Numbered from the stretch's first letter, positions 22,949 through 35,456 are shown. The stretch: 64,000 bases of DNA from Siphonodentalium dalli (GCA_032622095.1 CP136061.1:96097345-96161344); one strand, 5' to 3'. The notes: a model not told the origin generated them from the sequence alone. Translations and numbers: made by a program.

Positions 22949-25370
22949 TGTATGGGGGGGGTCTGCAAAAAATGCCGTATATAGGGCCGGGGTGGGTGGG
23001 TGGTCCAGAGGCGGAAAAAATGGTGCTTGTAAATTTGTTCCAAAATGGGTTTTTTTCAAACAATTTACAAGTACTGACCATGTAATGTTGTTTGTAAGCA
23101 TGTTAGTACCATGCTTGTTGGCATATGGCTATATAGGCAGCTAAAGTGACTCTTTAGCCTCAGATTTAGCAACATTCTGGATTTCACAGTATCCCGGACC
23201 AGTTCACAGTGGACCACCGTATTAACGTTCAGGAAAACTCTATCAATAATTGGATACTACATGGTGAATACTCAATGATGACTACTAGTAGATATCATTA
23301 ACCTGATTGTTGCATAACATGAAATTGAAAAGGCTATCTCTTAAATTTCTAATGTCTGAAATACTGTCTTGTTCTGGCATGTAATCAAATTCATTCCTTC
23401 TGGTTATTTCTCATCTTGAATGATTGCAAGTAATGTTAATTTGCAACAATTATCCAAATAAAACTGAATTGGTTATGATGAATGGCATTACTGTTTACTG
23501 CTCAGACAATCCCAAATGAAGGTGACGCTATTCTCATTGAATTTCCGAACTTCATCTGGGAGCTTTACTGCTCAACAAGACGAAACTAAAATACTAATTG
23601 TATACTGTTATCACTTACAAATAGATGAACTGAAATAATGTGATGCATTCAGATGCATTGAGAAATGACAACCGACACTTAACTTATATTGCAAAAACTT
23701 TGTATGGACTGAATTTCATAAAGTCGAACAGGGCCCATAAATCTGGTAGGCAATGGTGGTCACAACCCACGATATTATGCATATTCGTCCCCCATTTCTG
23801 GTCCGTCAACATGCCATAGGTCATCAAATATGACAACTGATTCTTGAGTTAAAATTCAAAATGTTTGTACGGACAGACGGCTCGAGACGTCAACTATATA
23901 TCCGCCGACTAATATCGGGCAGTATAATAACCATATATCTATGTGTATACATAACCAAAAAACAATTCCCCTCCCACCCCATCCCGTTGGATAAGACTAA
24001 AGAGTTCTTTGATCATGCATTTATAATTGTGGAACCCCTGACCTGTTTACCACTATTTACACTGCCCAGTGTTCTCTGTCAGACACAGCACACTCGATAT
24101 ATTAAGGCTATAATGGGGTCTAGGGCAATTTGTGACATATAGTGTACCTGCAACAGCCTGCAATGCTTAATTAATATTGTTGTTAGATACTGAAAACACC
24201 ATGCAGGAAACACATGGAAATACAGTATATTTTTCGTTTTTCTGATCTGTGTTTACCAATTAGGAAGGCAGTTAACACAGTTATTGAAGAACGGCTAAAA
24301 AAAAACCTCTGAAATTTTGATAAAAACATGAGAAACGGGGGGTGGGTCCCCAAAATATTGTAGGAAAAAAATATTTTTTTTGCAAAAATGGGGTGGTGGG
24401 TCCCTCGAGGTCGGAAAAACCTTTTTAGACCCTATATGTGCAATTGTTTACAAAGACCTCCCCCCCTGGAATTGTACATTATATTTTTGTCTGTATGAAA
24501 CGGTTCAATATTTTATGTGTAGGAAATGGCTTAAGATAAACACTATGCTTACTGCCAAATCCTGTTATAACCATCAATATTTTCCATCATCATGCCGTGA
24601 ACTTTGTATATTACTGTGGTTAAATTAATATGTTTAAACTAACCAACATTTTAATTATAATCTGTAGAATCCAAAATAGCTTACGTGTGTGGAATGGAGC
24701 ACATGATATCATTGTTTATTTAACATAAATCATAACAGAATAAATCACAATATTTTGTTATGTTTTTGCTTATTATGCTATTATCACTCTGCCCGTCATG
24801 GCGTCTTGTTTGATAATTAAAATCTATTACATTCTACTTACTCCCTCATTTATATCTCTGCATACAAGGTTCACGAAAAGGCTGGCAGTTGAAATTTATA
24901 AGCGGGCAAATCACAATGAGAGGCACAGTGACACATTTGGATAGATTATTCCTAAAATAAAACTACCCTAGATTGCACATGACGAGGAGGAAGAGGCATG
25001 CCAAATATTACGTCATAAATTGGAATTTCTTGATTATTCCGATACGAAAAGCGAATCCGAATGACGCATACGTGTACTAACAAAATGTACCAAATAACCG
25101 TTGTCGCAGGTATGTGTCCTGGTCAGTTGAAAATCATATGTTGGTAGTCGACGAAAACGGATGCGACATACGGATACATAAATCGGATGCTTTTTACGCA
25201 GGTATGTGTGCCTAGCTTTTTCCGATTTTACCAGTACGTAAATTTACGTCCGTTCTACTCAACCGGTCATTCTTTGTTTTGTGTTCTAGTAGTTCTGGTT
25301 TACATTTCGATAAGTACACGTTGGACGATATTCATTGTTGCACAAAAGTTGGGCTGCAGTTATATGTAGA
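22949..25370. other. unannotated sequence with G-rich islands
   Basis: No gene recognised. Two G-rich islands stand out: 22950-23060 (GGGGGGGGTCTGCAAAAAA, then GGGGTGGGTGGGTGG) and 24335-24425 (GGGGGGTGGGTCCCC, then AAATGGGGTGGTGGGTCC). They share the order G-run, TGCAAAAA, GGTGGGT, GGAAAAA with 48830-48900 and may be copies of one unnamed repeat. Confidence 0.45.
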
Positions 25371-25727
25371 GTAATGCAGCCATACCCCTTCTTATTCAAG
25401 GGACGTGATAGTACATACTAAACATATCCATCTTACCTATGGGGGAGACAGAATATAATCGAACTATAGTGACCCCAACCAAATTGCCAAGGTCATACTC
25501 GGAGAGGCCGCGACCTATGAGTTATGCAATACTAGCTACAAAGGAAGGAAGGTCTTAGGTAATAATTCCAGTCACCCATGGGTCAGTACAGACAAAGAGA
25601 TACATTAATGACTGCTATGTAATTAGCGTCTATATAAACCAAACATTAATCTACTCTTTAATTAGTTTCGGCTCTTCAGACTAATTGGCAGGCATCAACA
25701 TCAGGTCGCTAATTAATAAGCGACGCC
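25371..25727 (-). repeat. dispersed repeat family F, copy 2
   Basis: Reverse complement of F copy 1 at 4146-4500 over nearly its whole length, with scattered substitutions and small indels. Family unknown; no conserved frame. Confidence 0.8.
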
Positions 25728-27122
25728 TTCATTTCATGGCATCCGAGATGATTCACCATATTATGTATTGCTACCTACACTTGCTGATTAGCACATGATG
25801 TTAGAGATGAATAAAATTTATACAGAGAACAGTCTTATTCCTCCACATATATTATAACAGTGTAAACGCTAAATCAACCGAATCAAAGCCAGAGTTGGTT
25901 GACCGCATTGTAAATTCGTATTAAAAAGCATGATTCTTTGCCGACAACGAACGAACTTAGACACAATGCGGACATAAGCAAAGCAAATTGTTGCAATTCG
26001 GTTTCTAGACGTGACAATATTCCTGAATTTTAAAGCCGATAACTCTGCAATTCACAAAGGACTAATCAATGAGTTGGCGCATCTGGTATACGCCGAGCGC
26101 CGCGAGTGAGATCCAGGCGTACGCTAATCAACACGGGTAACCAAATTTCATTGTAACGAACGTGAAATTGGGTCGCCAATATTTCTAATATGTACATAGG
26201 GAGTAAAAGATGAACTATGAATTGGCGCGTACATTGGATAAAAAATCTCGGTCACCACAGGGAACATCGGTAGTTTGTCTATATGACGGTGGGTCCAATT
26301 GTTTGTTAGCGGAGATGTATTAGTTATTGTTTGTTAGCGGAGATGTATTAGTTATTTCTGGACTAAATGGTTTCTCCCATTCAGTGATAAAGGTATAACT
26401 TGAAATGGTCTATTATTCATTTGGATGGGTGTTCATGATAAGTTAGCAGACGACAATCAGCCGGCAATATAATCATAACCAGAATTTTGAACTGCTGAAC
26501 TGGGTCTTGCTGTACCGTACTTAGCTATACCCCATCAATTACAAGTAATTAATCCAACATATGGCATAATATATGGCTTAACTGTGTCGGAATGAACCAA
26601 TAGTTTAAAAGATATGTTGCAGTTCAATGTAGCGTGACTAGCGTCGGATTCCTAATAATTGCCATGGTAGCAGATTTCACTCTAAAATTAGGGGTCACAA
26701 TATGTTCTTCGTCATATTTACATATTTATACAAATTCCGATTTGATGTCTATATTTGTTGGACTGAACCATTAGTTTGACGAATACACAGTTCTGGCCAT
26801 AGTTTTACCATATATCATTACTGTTGAGTTTTGTCCGGAACTAAATTAAAACTAAGATTTAAAGCGATTTCATTCTGATAGCTTTCTTTGAATAAATCAT
26901 CACAAATTCGGACGAATTAACACAATGAGATCCTAAAACATATCATTATACTTTATGTTTCTTTCCCAATATATAGACACATTATAAGGATGGCAATGCC
27001 CCAGATCACCGGAATCCACTGAGAAAAACACTTTGTATGCAAAAACACGCAACAATAAAAAAAAACGCGGTTTGGCTACCGGACTATATAAGTGCTGAGT
27101 GATACATATTTATTGGAGAGAA
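25728..27122. other. unannotated AT-rich sequence
   Basis: No gene recognised. It contains a perfect 29-bp tandem duplication (next entry), and a moderately GC-rich stretch near 26075-26130. Confidence 0.4.
26299..26357 (+). repeat. 29-bp direct tandem duplication
   Basis: Two adjacent identical copies of a unit containing TTGTTTGTTAGCGGAGATGT and ATTAGTTAT. Likely recent slippage. Confidence 0.85.
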
Positions 27123-27232
27123 CTGTTCAGATAATAAGTTCAACAAACGGCTGAAAGTCTTATTGGACTTATTTTCCGAACAGTTCCCAGTGGAAGTAAT
27201 CGTCATTGCGTATTTAGTATAGAAATGGTTAA
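27123..27232 (+). repeat. family D terminal segment with TTAA end
   Basis: It starts ACTGTTCAGATAATAAGTTC, forms a hairpin with GAACAGTTCCC, and runs through ATCGTCATTGCGTATTTAGT to GGTTAA. The terminal TTAA (27229-27232) is shared with the left flank of G1. Confidence 0.7.
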
Positions 27233-27577
27233 AGGGGCACTGTACACTAAATCCGGCCATTTATGGGACCATCTCCTTTTATACCCAACATAATATATGC
27301 AACAAATAAATGAATTTGAGCAATGTGTGAGTGCAAAATACACTCATTTACCGTATGAACGATACAAACAATTTTAATGATAATGAATATAGAAATGGCT
27401 GGAGTCATAAATTCATTTTCATTATAATTACCATGTTGTTTGCGTCGTTCATTGAGCAGGTGAGTGCATTTTGCGCACTAAACAATGACTCAAATTCATG
27501 TGTTTGCATATATTATGTTGAGTATAGAAGAAGATAGTTGCATACATGACCGGATTTAGTATACAGTACCCATTTAA
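27229..27577 (+). mobile_element. TTAA-flanked foldback MITE family G, copy G1
   Basis: TTAA at 27229-27232 and 27574-27577 flank ends AGGGGCACTGTACACTAAAT and its diverged complement (ATTTAGTATACAGTACCCAT). Inverted similarity continues inward: ACCCAACATAATATATGCAA pairs with TTGCATATATTATGTTGAGT, and GAGTGCAAAATACACTCATT pairs with AGTGCATTTTGCGCACT. Arms are therefore about 150 bp, leaving a short centre. TTAA duplication again fits a piggyBac-type source. The 68-codon frame inside is a product of this structure and is not called as a gene. Confidence 0.88.
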
Positions 27578-27626
27578 ACGTGTTTTTCATCATCGTCAAT
27601 GAGTATTTAGTATAGAAAAGGGTTAA
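27578..27626 (+). repeat. family D terminal fragment
   Basis: The sequence ATCGTCAATGAGTATTTAGT followed by ATAGAAAAGGGTTAA repeats the D terminus just left of G1, so G1 sits between two D ends. Confidence 0.6.
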
Positions 27627-27700
27627 TGTGAGATTTGAAAGTCATCCGGATGTGATATCTCTATAAATTGAATCGCAGGTACCATACATACATATATAGA

Positions 27701-27856
27701 GGATCTCCAACGAGTTACATGTATGTTGGGATATAAAATTTTATTAAACGAGTTTGATAAATTTGATTCACAACGAGTCGTAGACGAGTGGTGAATCACA
27801 TTTATCGAACGAATTTCATAAAATCTTATATCCCAACATAACGAGTTGAAGATCTT
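27701..27856. mobile_element. foldback element with ACGAG motifs
   Basis: TATGTTGGGATATAAAATTT at 27722 pairs with AAATCTTATATCCCAACATA ending at 27840. Inner arms GAGTTTGATAAATTTGATTC and GAATCACATTTATCGAAC also pair, around CGAGTCGTAGACGAGT. Weaker complementarity continues outward (GATCTCCAACGAGTT against AACGAGTTGAAGATC). No coding capacity. Confidence 0.75.
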
Positions 27857-28757
27857 GCATATCACATGACAAAACTAGACCTTTATGCCTTTTTAACAAA
27901 ACAAAATCGTTAACAGAGGCTTACAATGCATACATTTACATCGTTGGCTGAGACGCTTCACAACCGTATACGACAGTATTGTACGCTCAGTATTGCAACA
28001 AACCATATTGTCTCCCAATGTCCCTCTTTATTTTTGTGTCTATTTTCGTTAGTGCAACGAAGTTGGACAAGAATTTAACTTTTATGAACAAATCAATCAT
28101 TTGGTATTGTCTGATTTTAGTTGTCATGCGTGGCTTTTCAAAATAGTATTAACCCGACTGATCAATGTAAAGTAATTTATTGCTGCGCTGCCAAATTGGA
28201 GGGAAGCATTCGCTTATTAGTCACTAGTTACTAATACACTATGTGATATAAGGAGATATGTAATGGCTTTTTAAAGGATATAAATAGGGGTTTCTTGTGA
28301 TATAGTCATGTTTGTCATATCACTCATGTGTGAGTTGTTGTGCTTTACTCCCCGTGCCTATACACATGATATGCAGTATGTGTGACCGATAGATGAAGAG
28401 ATAGTTTCGTCTTCCAAGTATGGAATCTCGGACAATTAACAGCTATTATAAACGATTATAATATCCACAACCACGAGGCGGAGAAGCAGAATCGAGATTC
28501 TAAAAGATTAATTTGCATGTATATAGATGGGTATTACACTATTGTAGATGTATGCCGAATCAACACAATAAGAACTGCAATAGAAACATGTGGTGGCATA
28601 CTTGGAATATACGTTGCACTGCGGAATACATAAGTACAGGTTCTGCTTATATGTATTGTGCAATCATACATCGCAGTTCAAAACGAATATGCGAGAAGGA
28701 ACCGATACTACGAATACCACATCGGTTGAAGGGTGAGTTCTCTTCGCTAGATTGTGC
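27857..28757. other. unannotated AT-rich sequence
   Basis: No recognised gene. An 82-codon frame (28513-28761) ends where LINE-like sequence begins, but shows no LINE motif itself. Confidence 0.4.
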
Positions 28758-28975
28758 ATAAGTCACCACAAACTAGATATTGAGAAGGGCAGACCCAAAC
28801 ATCCCCTGTCAGAAATAAGATGAAAACATATGTCCGGTCTGTTTGATGAACTCCAATGAGACAAATCACACTTTTTGCAGTGTCCACCATACGAAAACGG
28901 TCCTAATAGTTTTCTCACAGCAATAGACGAGTGCAAAACCGATTTCCATAGGATGAAGAAGACATTAATTTTTAT
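28758..28975 (+). pseudogene. LINE C-terminal knuckle fragment
   Basis: The plus strand reads SHHKLDIEKGRPKHPL, a stop, then CPVC in a second frame (28831-28842) and HFLQCPPYENGPNSFLTAID in a third (from 28869). This is the order seen in the intact LINE tail at 8046-8807: S-x-H-x-L-x-IE-x-(G)R, then C-x2-C, then H-x3/4-C followed by an aromatic residue. Two frameshifts and a stop show that it is a dead fragment. No reverse transcriptase motif precedes it. Confidence 0.72.
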
Positions 28976-29007
28976 GTATATATGAGGTTCGGCACAGCAG
29001 CAATGTT

Positions 29008-29160
29008 ATTTTATGCCTCCGAAACATGGCGAGCATTGCTCTTAGAACATGCTTGGGACTATACAACACACCGGGTGCCTATTTTTAGAAGCAAATTTGA
29101 TTTTTGAGACAATGATTTTATGCCTCCGAAACATATTGTCTCAAAAATCAAATTTGCTTC
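29008..29160 (+). repeat. 26-bp perfect hairpin whose loop copies upstream DNA
   Basis: Arms 29088-29113 and 29135-29160 are perfect 26-bp reverse complements starting GAAGCAAATTTGATTTTTGA. The 21-nt loop contains ATTTTATGCCTCCGAAACAT, identical to 29008-29027, where it is preceded by CAATGTT against CAATG in the hairpin. Confidence 0.9.
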
Positions 29161-29337
29161 ATTAATTTTTATTTTATAATAGAACATATGCATATTGTCA
29201 TCATTAATATCACATGAGACATGATCAGGTCCAAACATATGTTAACATGGTCGGTTTATGGTTTAATTCATATTATTCTGTATATATATGTGTATGTAAT
29301 ATGTTTATAACTGGCCATTGAACTGTTAATGCAATAG

Positions 29338-29710
29338 AGCCTGTTCTCACAAAAGACAAGCACATTATCTGCTTATAATACAAACTTATTTTAGGTTGAT
29401 AATCTGCTTAGAATCGCTAATTTTGAGTCGGTGATTTGCTGAAAATTAGTAAATTTTAGTCACATTATCGACTCACAGTAAGACGATTCCAAGCAAATGA
29501 TGTCCGCACAATGACACAAGTAAGCCAATTCACGACTGTTCAGGTGCATGCTCTTTAACAGGTGTTTCACTGACCCGCGCTATAAAACGAATTAACGGGT
29601 AAGAGTCCATTATATGCTTATTTCAGAATCCAATAATCACATTATGTACCTACTTCATATTATAGGTCGATTATGTGCGTATTTCTTCGAGTATAAGTTG
29701 TGCAATAACA
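29338..29710 (+). repeat. dispersed repeat family C, copy C4
   Basis: It starts AGCCTGTTCTCACAAAAGAC and continues GCACATTATCTGCTTATAAT, TAATCTGCTTAGAATCG, GCACAATGACACAAGTAAGC, CGGGTAAGAGTCC, GCTTATTTCAGAATCCAAT, and ends ATTATAGGTCGATTATGTGC. This is the fullest copy, aligning to C5 (33795) along its length and to C1/C2 at the left end. Confidence 0.8.
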
Positions 29711-29811
29711 TATTGTGTCTTGTACTATCTATCGGTGACTTTATTACAAATACATACACGTGTTTGTCAAAACACACGGTTTCTGGTCTAGTAGCTCCAG
29801 TCATGGATGGG

Positions 29812-30211
29812 TTAACCCTTTACCCAACAGAAGGGCCCTGTGCCAATGCATTCTCTTATATATGCGAGTCGACCATAGGTCGCCTCGCATATATAAGAGA
29901 ATGCATTGGCTTAACACATTAAAAATTATAAAATTGTTAAAGAATGTAAGAAAAAATGGTAAAAAGTGTTAAAAAAAGTTTTTTTTTAGGCCAATGCATT
30001 CTCTTATATATGCGAGGCGACCTATGGTCGACTCGCATATATAAGAGAATGCATTGGCACAGGGCATAACTGTAACTATCACAATGTGGTCAAGGAGCCG
30101 GTTCCGATGATATCCATATTTGTATGGTTCTATTGAGACAGACCGAAGATAAGTTAGGCTGTTGAAGCTTTATTTGGCCGGTTTTGGCCGTTTTGTTGGG
30201 TAAATATTTAA
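29812..30211 (-). mobile_element. family B two-palindrome MITE, copy B2
   Basis: Flanked by TTAA at 29812-29815 and 30208-30211, oriented opposite to B1, B3 and B4. Palindromes lie at 29843-29909 and 29991-30057, with an AT-rich spacer that includes ATAAAATTGTTAAAGAATGT, shared with family A. The long arm (GGCATAACTGTAACTATCAC onward to GGCCGGTTTTGGCCG) is on the right. The distal terminus has decayed (GGGTAAATAT). No coding capacity. Confidence 0.92.
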
Positions 30212-30986
30212 GTGCCACGACATTGATAATATACGTGATCATATAATCCACAATTCCACTTCGCCATTGACAACACACACGCCCGATAATATAGTCGTAT
30301 ATTAAAGTCCTGCTATGGTTTCTTGCCTTTAACAACCTGAGTACTCATCAAACTGTCCTAGACCATCTCGTGTTGAACCCAGGTGGTTTGGGAAACCTTT
30401 CTGAGTCGTGATAGAGTGTAGTGTCAGCTCGAAACAAGCTGACATGAATAACTTGTATATGTGGAGTTTATTATTTCTTGACGCCACCAAACTCAATCGT
30501 GAGGGGAATATAGAAACGCATTGACGGTCTGGAGGACACATGCACTTGTGCTTAGTAATGCTCGATTGTGTCACATTTCGGTCCCGGGTATAAAAATTGC
30601 TCGATAAATTAGAAAACTATGCCTATGTAGACATGTTATGCCACACAAAAACTTATTCAAGTCATAAATTAAAAAAAAAATCGGAAAAAAAAGAATAAAT
30701 GATCGATTATTGTTAGTCTATTCCTGATAATTCACGAGTGAAGAGCGGTGTCCCAATGCTGTTCGAATATATTGAAAACAATTGGAAATTGCTTGGATTT
30801 TTGGAAGTCTATTCCTAATGTCATATGGTACAGAGTACCGGAATTTCATGCACTTATTTACATATATTGTCCCTACTACTAAATTACGTATCGATTAATT
30901 ACGAGGTTAACATAAGCCAAATATGTATACCAGTACATCATGCAGCATTCGTGTTCAGCAATTGACTATTTTACCAATACAAGACA
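30212..30986. other. unannotated AT-rich sequence
   Basis: No recognised gene or repeat; frames are at most 81 codons. Confidence 0.4.
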
Positions 30987-31655
30987 ATATATATATATAT
31001 ATATAATACTTTATTTCAGACTAAGAAGTCCATATTTGTAAATGCTAAAATTTCAAATAAATCTGAATTTTCTACACACACTTTACATATACAATAAATT
31101 TCGCCAATGATTATATAAATTAGATGTGTATATAATATCTGAATTAGCAATTGCAGAGAGTATATAATTGTTGGATTCATTCACACGTTCCCAGAAACCA
31201 AACACAAACTTTCTCCTAGCATATCAAGTGTCATCACAATGTCAGAAACAAACATTCCACTCGCACTACATCTTCTATCATAACCCATACACAGTCTATA
31301 CGCGTTATTGTAGCATACTTTCAGTTTAGTTAAAGTTTTTCTTTTGAATAACACCCACAGATGAGAGCAATATAGTGGGGTGATGTATTGTTGAAAGAGG
31401 AACGATTTCACCTGTTTAGAAAACCTCCTCATTAAAGTGTTCGCTCTCAAACAAACAAACAATGACACGGCAAAGGGTTGCACTTTCTGGGTAATGTCAT
31501 TCAATTCCATGCATTTACTTAATTGGATACAGACATAACTGAGTGTTTTCACTGGTATGCATCTTTCTAGCCGTTTTTGACGCATGCTTATTTTGACAAT
31601 GGTAGCGTCGAACAGATATACAGCGCGTGAATAAATCACGCTTTTTCTCGGAAAA
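30987..31655 (-). pseudogene. LINE reverse transcriptase C-terminal fragment with 3' end
   Basis: A 152-codon minus-strand frame (31181-31639) reads VCLRANTLMRRFSKQVKSFL, YITPLYCSHLWVLFKRKTLT, KLKVCYNNAYRLCMGYDRRC and SASGMFVSDIVMTLDMLGES. This is the conserved thumb region of a widespread animal LINE group (x-RAN-x-L-x-R-x-F, then YCTPLY-x-x-HLW, then YN-x-A-x-R, then S-x-S-x-MFV). After a frameshift the expected tail RVNESNNYIL...NSDII continues. The fragment then reaches AATAAA (complement of 31010-31015) and an (AT)n tract at 30987-31005 that would be its 3' simple-repeat tail. The fingers/palm and endonuclease are absent. This LINE family differs from the ones at 8046 and 21320. Confidence 0.88.
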
Positions 31656-31661
31656 TTGAAA

Positions 31662-31756
31662 CAACCTCCGAGAGAAAGTTAGAAGTAGATATGGTGCTTA
31701 TCGAATGTTCTAAGTGCGAACAATTCGGTCACAGTATAACTGCATGCAGTACATGA
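31662..31756 (+). pseudogene. CCHC zinc-knuckle fragment, LINE ORF1/gag-like
   Basis: A short plus-strand frame ends in ECSKCEQFGHSITACST and a stop at 31754. The pattern C-x2-C-x4-H-x4-C with FGH is the nucleic-acid-binding knuckle of LINE ORF1 and retroelement gag proteins. It lies just beyond, and on the opposite strand to, the LINE fragment at 30987-31655, so it is a separate relic. Only about 30 codons are recognisable; chance cannot be excluded. Confidence 0.45.
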
Positions 31757-33794
31757 CTACCGTTAAACGCGAACTCTCAACAGCAGCCAACGTGGTGATT
31801 TTTACAATAAGTCGTTGCATACACATGTTTTCTGGAACTTTGGTGAAACACAATTATTAGAAGGGTACATATACTCTCCAATCATCGAAGAGATAAATAC
31901 CAATGCAAAGCCTCGCATATAGTTAAAGCTTGAAATTATACCGTAAATGGTTCAACGCCAGTTCGGTTCCGGAATTGAAATAAAGATGTTAGATTTTGTT
32001 CAGCGTGAAAAACTAATGAGGGCTTTTCTTTGTTAGTCTAGTCCTGAGATGATACAATCGTGAGCGTGATTTAATAAAAATGATCTAAAAAAAATATATA
32101 AAAAAAATAATCTAACCAATTATCTAAAGTAAAAACTGCTACGATTTAGGAAATGTTTCTCTATTATATCCTTCCACTTTTTGTTTGAAAGGTTGAATTT
32201 TGTCATGCCCGTCTAATTCAACGCCTGAATAATAATCACATTGTGTGGACGATAGCAGATCTGATCTCGTCACACGCCACCAGTTCAATCAAGTGATTAT
32301 TCCGTTTATTATATTCCACCATAAACATCTGATTTACCAGAAATCCGAACGAACCACCATAATACCCATGATGCATAAATCTCGATAGCGCGTATGACTA
32401 TTTAACACGCTTATTAAAATGGCATAATTCACTAGTGGAATTATCGTTTATAATCAATCGAATATCAATATAAATAACATTAGGAATGTAATAAATGGCT
32501 TCTTGGTAGAGTTGCATCCCCTGGGTCGTATATCGTCGAGTCTGCCAGGACGAGTCGATTGCTGGGCCCAAGCAGAGACGGTACCGAGACTTGAAACCAG
32601 TCTTGGGAATCTGTGGGGTGGTGATAACCAATTTAACGTACAACTCATTCAACAGCATATCGAATCAAATGTAAAATAGCGTGGGAACTTAGTCTTTTCG
32701 CGTACGAAATAGCACACGGCGCAGTTGACGTCGTCGTTATTACGTCATCAACGATTCACTGTCAAAATAGGTCCGTTTGTGCATACGCTTTGAATAACAA
32801 CATTGATATTTTCGTAGAATACAACCAATTTTTAAAGTGTTTTTCGCCATTAAGGCCGGAAATATATTAGTTAATGTGAAATGATATATATATGTCGGAT
32901 TTTATAAAAATAATAGTAATAATGTAGGCCAGTTGACCGTATAAATAATTTGTTTTATAAAAACGAAGCGAATTTCTCCACAACTCACCTGCATTCAGTG
33001 TTGCGCCCAAGATGCGATTTCTTTTCATCTGCGATACGGAATCGGAAACCGATCCGTCGTTTCCGCATGTATGTGAGAAAGATAATTAAAGATAATTCTA
33101 AGATAATATTGGTTACATATATGTTCTTTTCTCTCGTTGTAGGTAAGCATCATTATAATATGTTTAGTAATGGCTGGTTGTGAGGCTGCTCCGGTGGTGA
33201 TAAGAGGTAAGTGTTGTTTTGATACTAATTTCGTTAAACTGGTACTGTATGGACTAGTTGGACAATCCGCCTAGATACACATACCAGTACTTTAATAATA
33301 ATAGTTATAAATACGGTGATTTGTCGAAAACAATCACTGTTATATAAATTTCGATATCCAACTGAATGGGATATTGAAGTTTTTACTTTCATATATTGGC
33401 TCGCGCGTGTGACAGATTCACTCGACTGTGCCAATGTGCTACTTGAATATTTCAAATTCATCGCAAATTATCCTTTACTTTATCATTATAATAGTTATAA
33501 AATCATGCTTTATGTTCGAATTCGACACAATTATTGGCCAATTAAAGGGAAGAATATATTTATCTAGTCTAGATGGTGAAGTGTACAGGCAGCGACCAGC
33601 TGTTGATTTGATACATCGATTGTGAGACAACTGATCGTCGTAAATGGCGAATTTATTTGGACATGCGTATAATAAAAAGAATATCTAGTGTTTTGAGTGG
33701 ATATAAAAAATAATGTCATTCGTGAGCGAGACAAATTACTATTTTCGCTCGTGGCAAGCCGCTCGGGAAAATAAAAATTTGTTCTTCCAAAAAA
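31757..33794. other. unannotated AT-rich sequence
   Basis: No gene recognised. Two overlapping frames at 32398-32658 minus (86 and 64 codons) lie in a slightly GC-richer patch without a known motif. Confidence 0.4.
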
Positions 33795-34110
33795 CCAGCA
33801 CATTATCTGCTTATAACATAACTTGTTGTAGGTAGATTATCTGTTTAGAATTGCCTCATTTTGAGTCGTTAATGTGCTGAAAATGAAAGAATCTTAGTCA
33901 TGTTACCGACTTATAACTTGGCGATTCTAAGCAGATTATGTGCGGGCAATGACATAAATAAGCCACCTCATGACTTGTCAGGTGTACGCTCTTTAACATG
34001 TGTTAACGGGTAGGATTCAATTATCTGCTTATTTCAGAACCAAATAATCACATTGTGTACCTACTTCACATTATAGGTCGATAATGTGCGTATTTCCGCG
34101 ATTATATGTT
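33795..34110 (+). repeat. dispersed repeat family C, copy C5
   Basis: Starts AGCACATTATCTGCTTATAA and follows C4 to ATTATAGGTCGATAATGTGC. The extreme left end (AGCCTGTTCTC) is missing. Confidence 0.8.
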
Positions 34111-35456
34111 TTCGGTATCACTCAAAATACTACATATCCTCTATATTCAAGTTTGAAAAACTGGTAAATTCCGAGTCAACCGGATTCCCGCTACAACCAA
34201 TCGTGTCAAGCCCTATTTTAGCATCACAATTGTAGCAGTTGTAATATATTTCTGCCTATCAATCAATTAGATATATCCATTGAACGTAATAATCAACATC
34301 GTAATGGTTTTCTGGTTGTTACGATGTTAATCGCATGGAATTACAAACAACACCAGACTAAAACATATGGCGAGTCGCCACCCGAGGTTCAGGCTATAAT
34401 TAGAAGCAATGGTTGGTTATGAAGTTAACATCATAAATGGGCTTTCCATAGTTGTGTATATTATTATTAAAGTGATGGTATGTGTATTTATCGATGTATT
34501 TTATAATAATTTCCAACTGTGGACCCAACGCCAAATGACGATATCAATCAACGCATATGAAATCATGATGCCAATCTACGCTTCGGATCATTCCAACTTC
34601 TTCATGGTATTCACAAAATTCCCTTCTTATGTTCGCGCTCCCGTGATTTAACCTAAATAAAACTATATGAATTGACTCCCTAGCCATTTGTGTGTATTTT
34701 GATCACTGACGAACTCGTCTGTGGCAATAGGGTTTCGATGTGTTAGCATAATTCCCCATATATATATTTTATGGTTTATGCCATTATGGCAAAGGAGATG
34801 TCAAGGCCTAGTAACTACTTACTGGGTGGACAGCACCACACCGACCCGCCGGACTAGCAGGAAAATACTAGTATGAGGGATCGACTGGTAACCGAGAGTG
34901 ACCCCTCGGCTATCTACAGGTCAACAAAGGATACAGGATAGTATAACGGCCGATTATTCTGTCGTCATATATGAAAATTTTCACGTGATATGTGTATAAA
35001 ACAAATGTATGCATACCATGACGGAAAAGGAACATAGCACCAAGATTTATTAGGGATATGGGAATATCTTATTGTTATGCTGCCCAAATTGTAGTACAGG
35101 TACATGTTACCCCGTACATCGTGATATGAAATTTACGAGGCATGATTCGGGAAGTGATTTAGTTGACGCTCTTCATTTTGCATCAAGTTATGGTATTGTG
35201 TTATTAGTAGCTGTGTAGCTTAAAAATTATCATTTTTTATCTCATCCACTAAGCTATAATATTTTATAGTGTATATAGTAGTCCCTGAGTTCCCGCTAAT
35301 GAGGGGAGCTGGCTATACTAACATAGGGTGATAACAGTCAATGATATATAGTAGTCAACAATAGGTACAGATATATATATGGTTTATTGTTTAAATAAAA
35401 GTAAAATTACAGTGATTCTGATCTGTGAATGTCGCTAAGCATTTTGAGAGCGCACA
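34111..35456. other. unannotated sequence
   Basis: A small hairpin (AACATCGTAA against TTACGATGTT) lies at about 34299-34330. A GC-richer patch at 34810-34930 has no recognisable feature. Confidence 0.4.
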
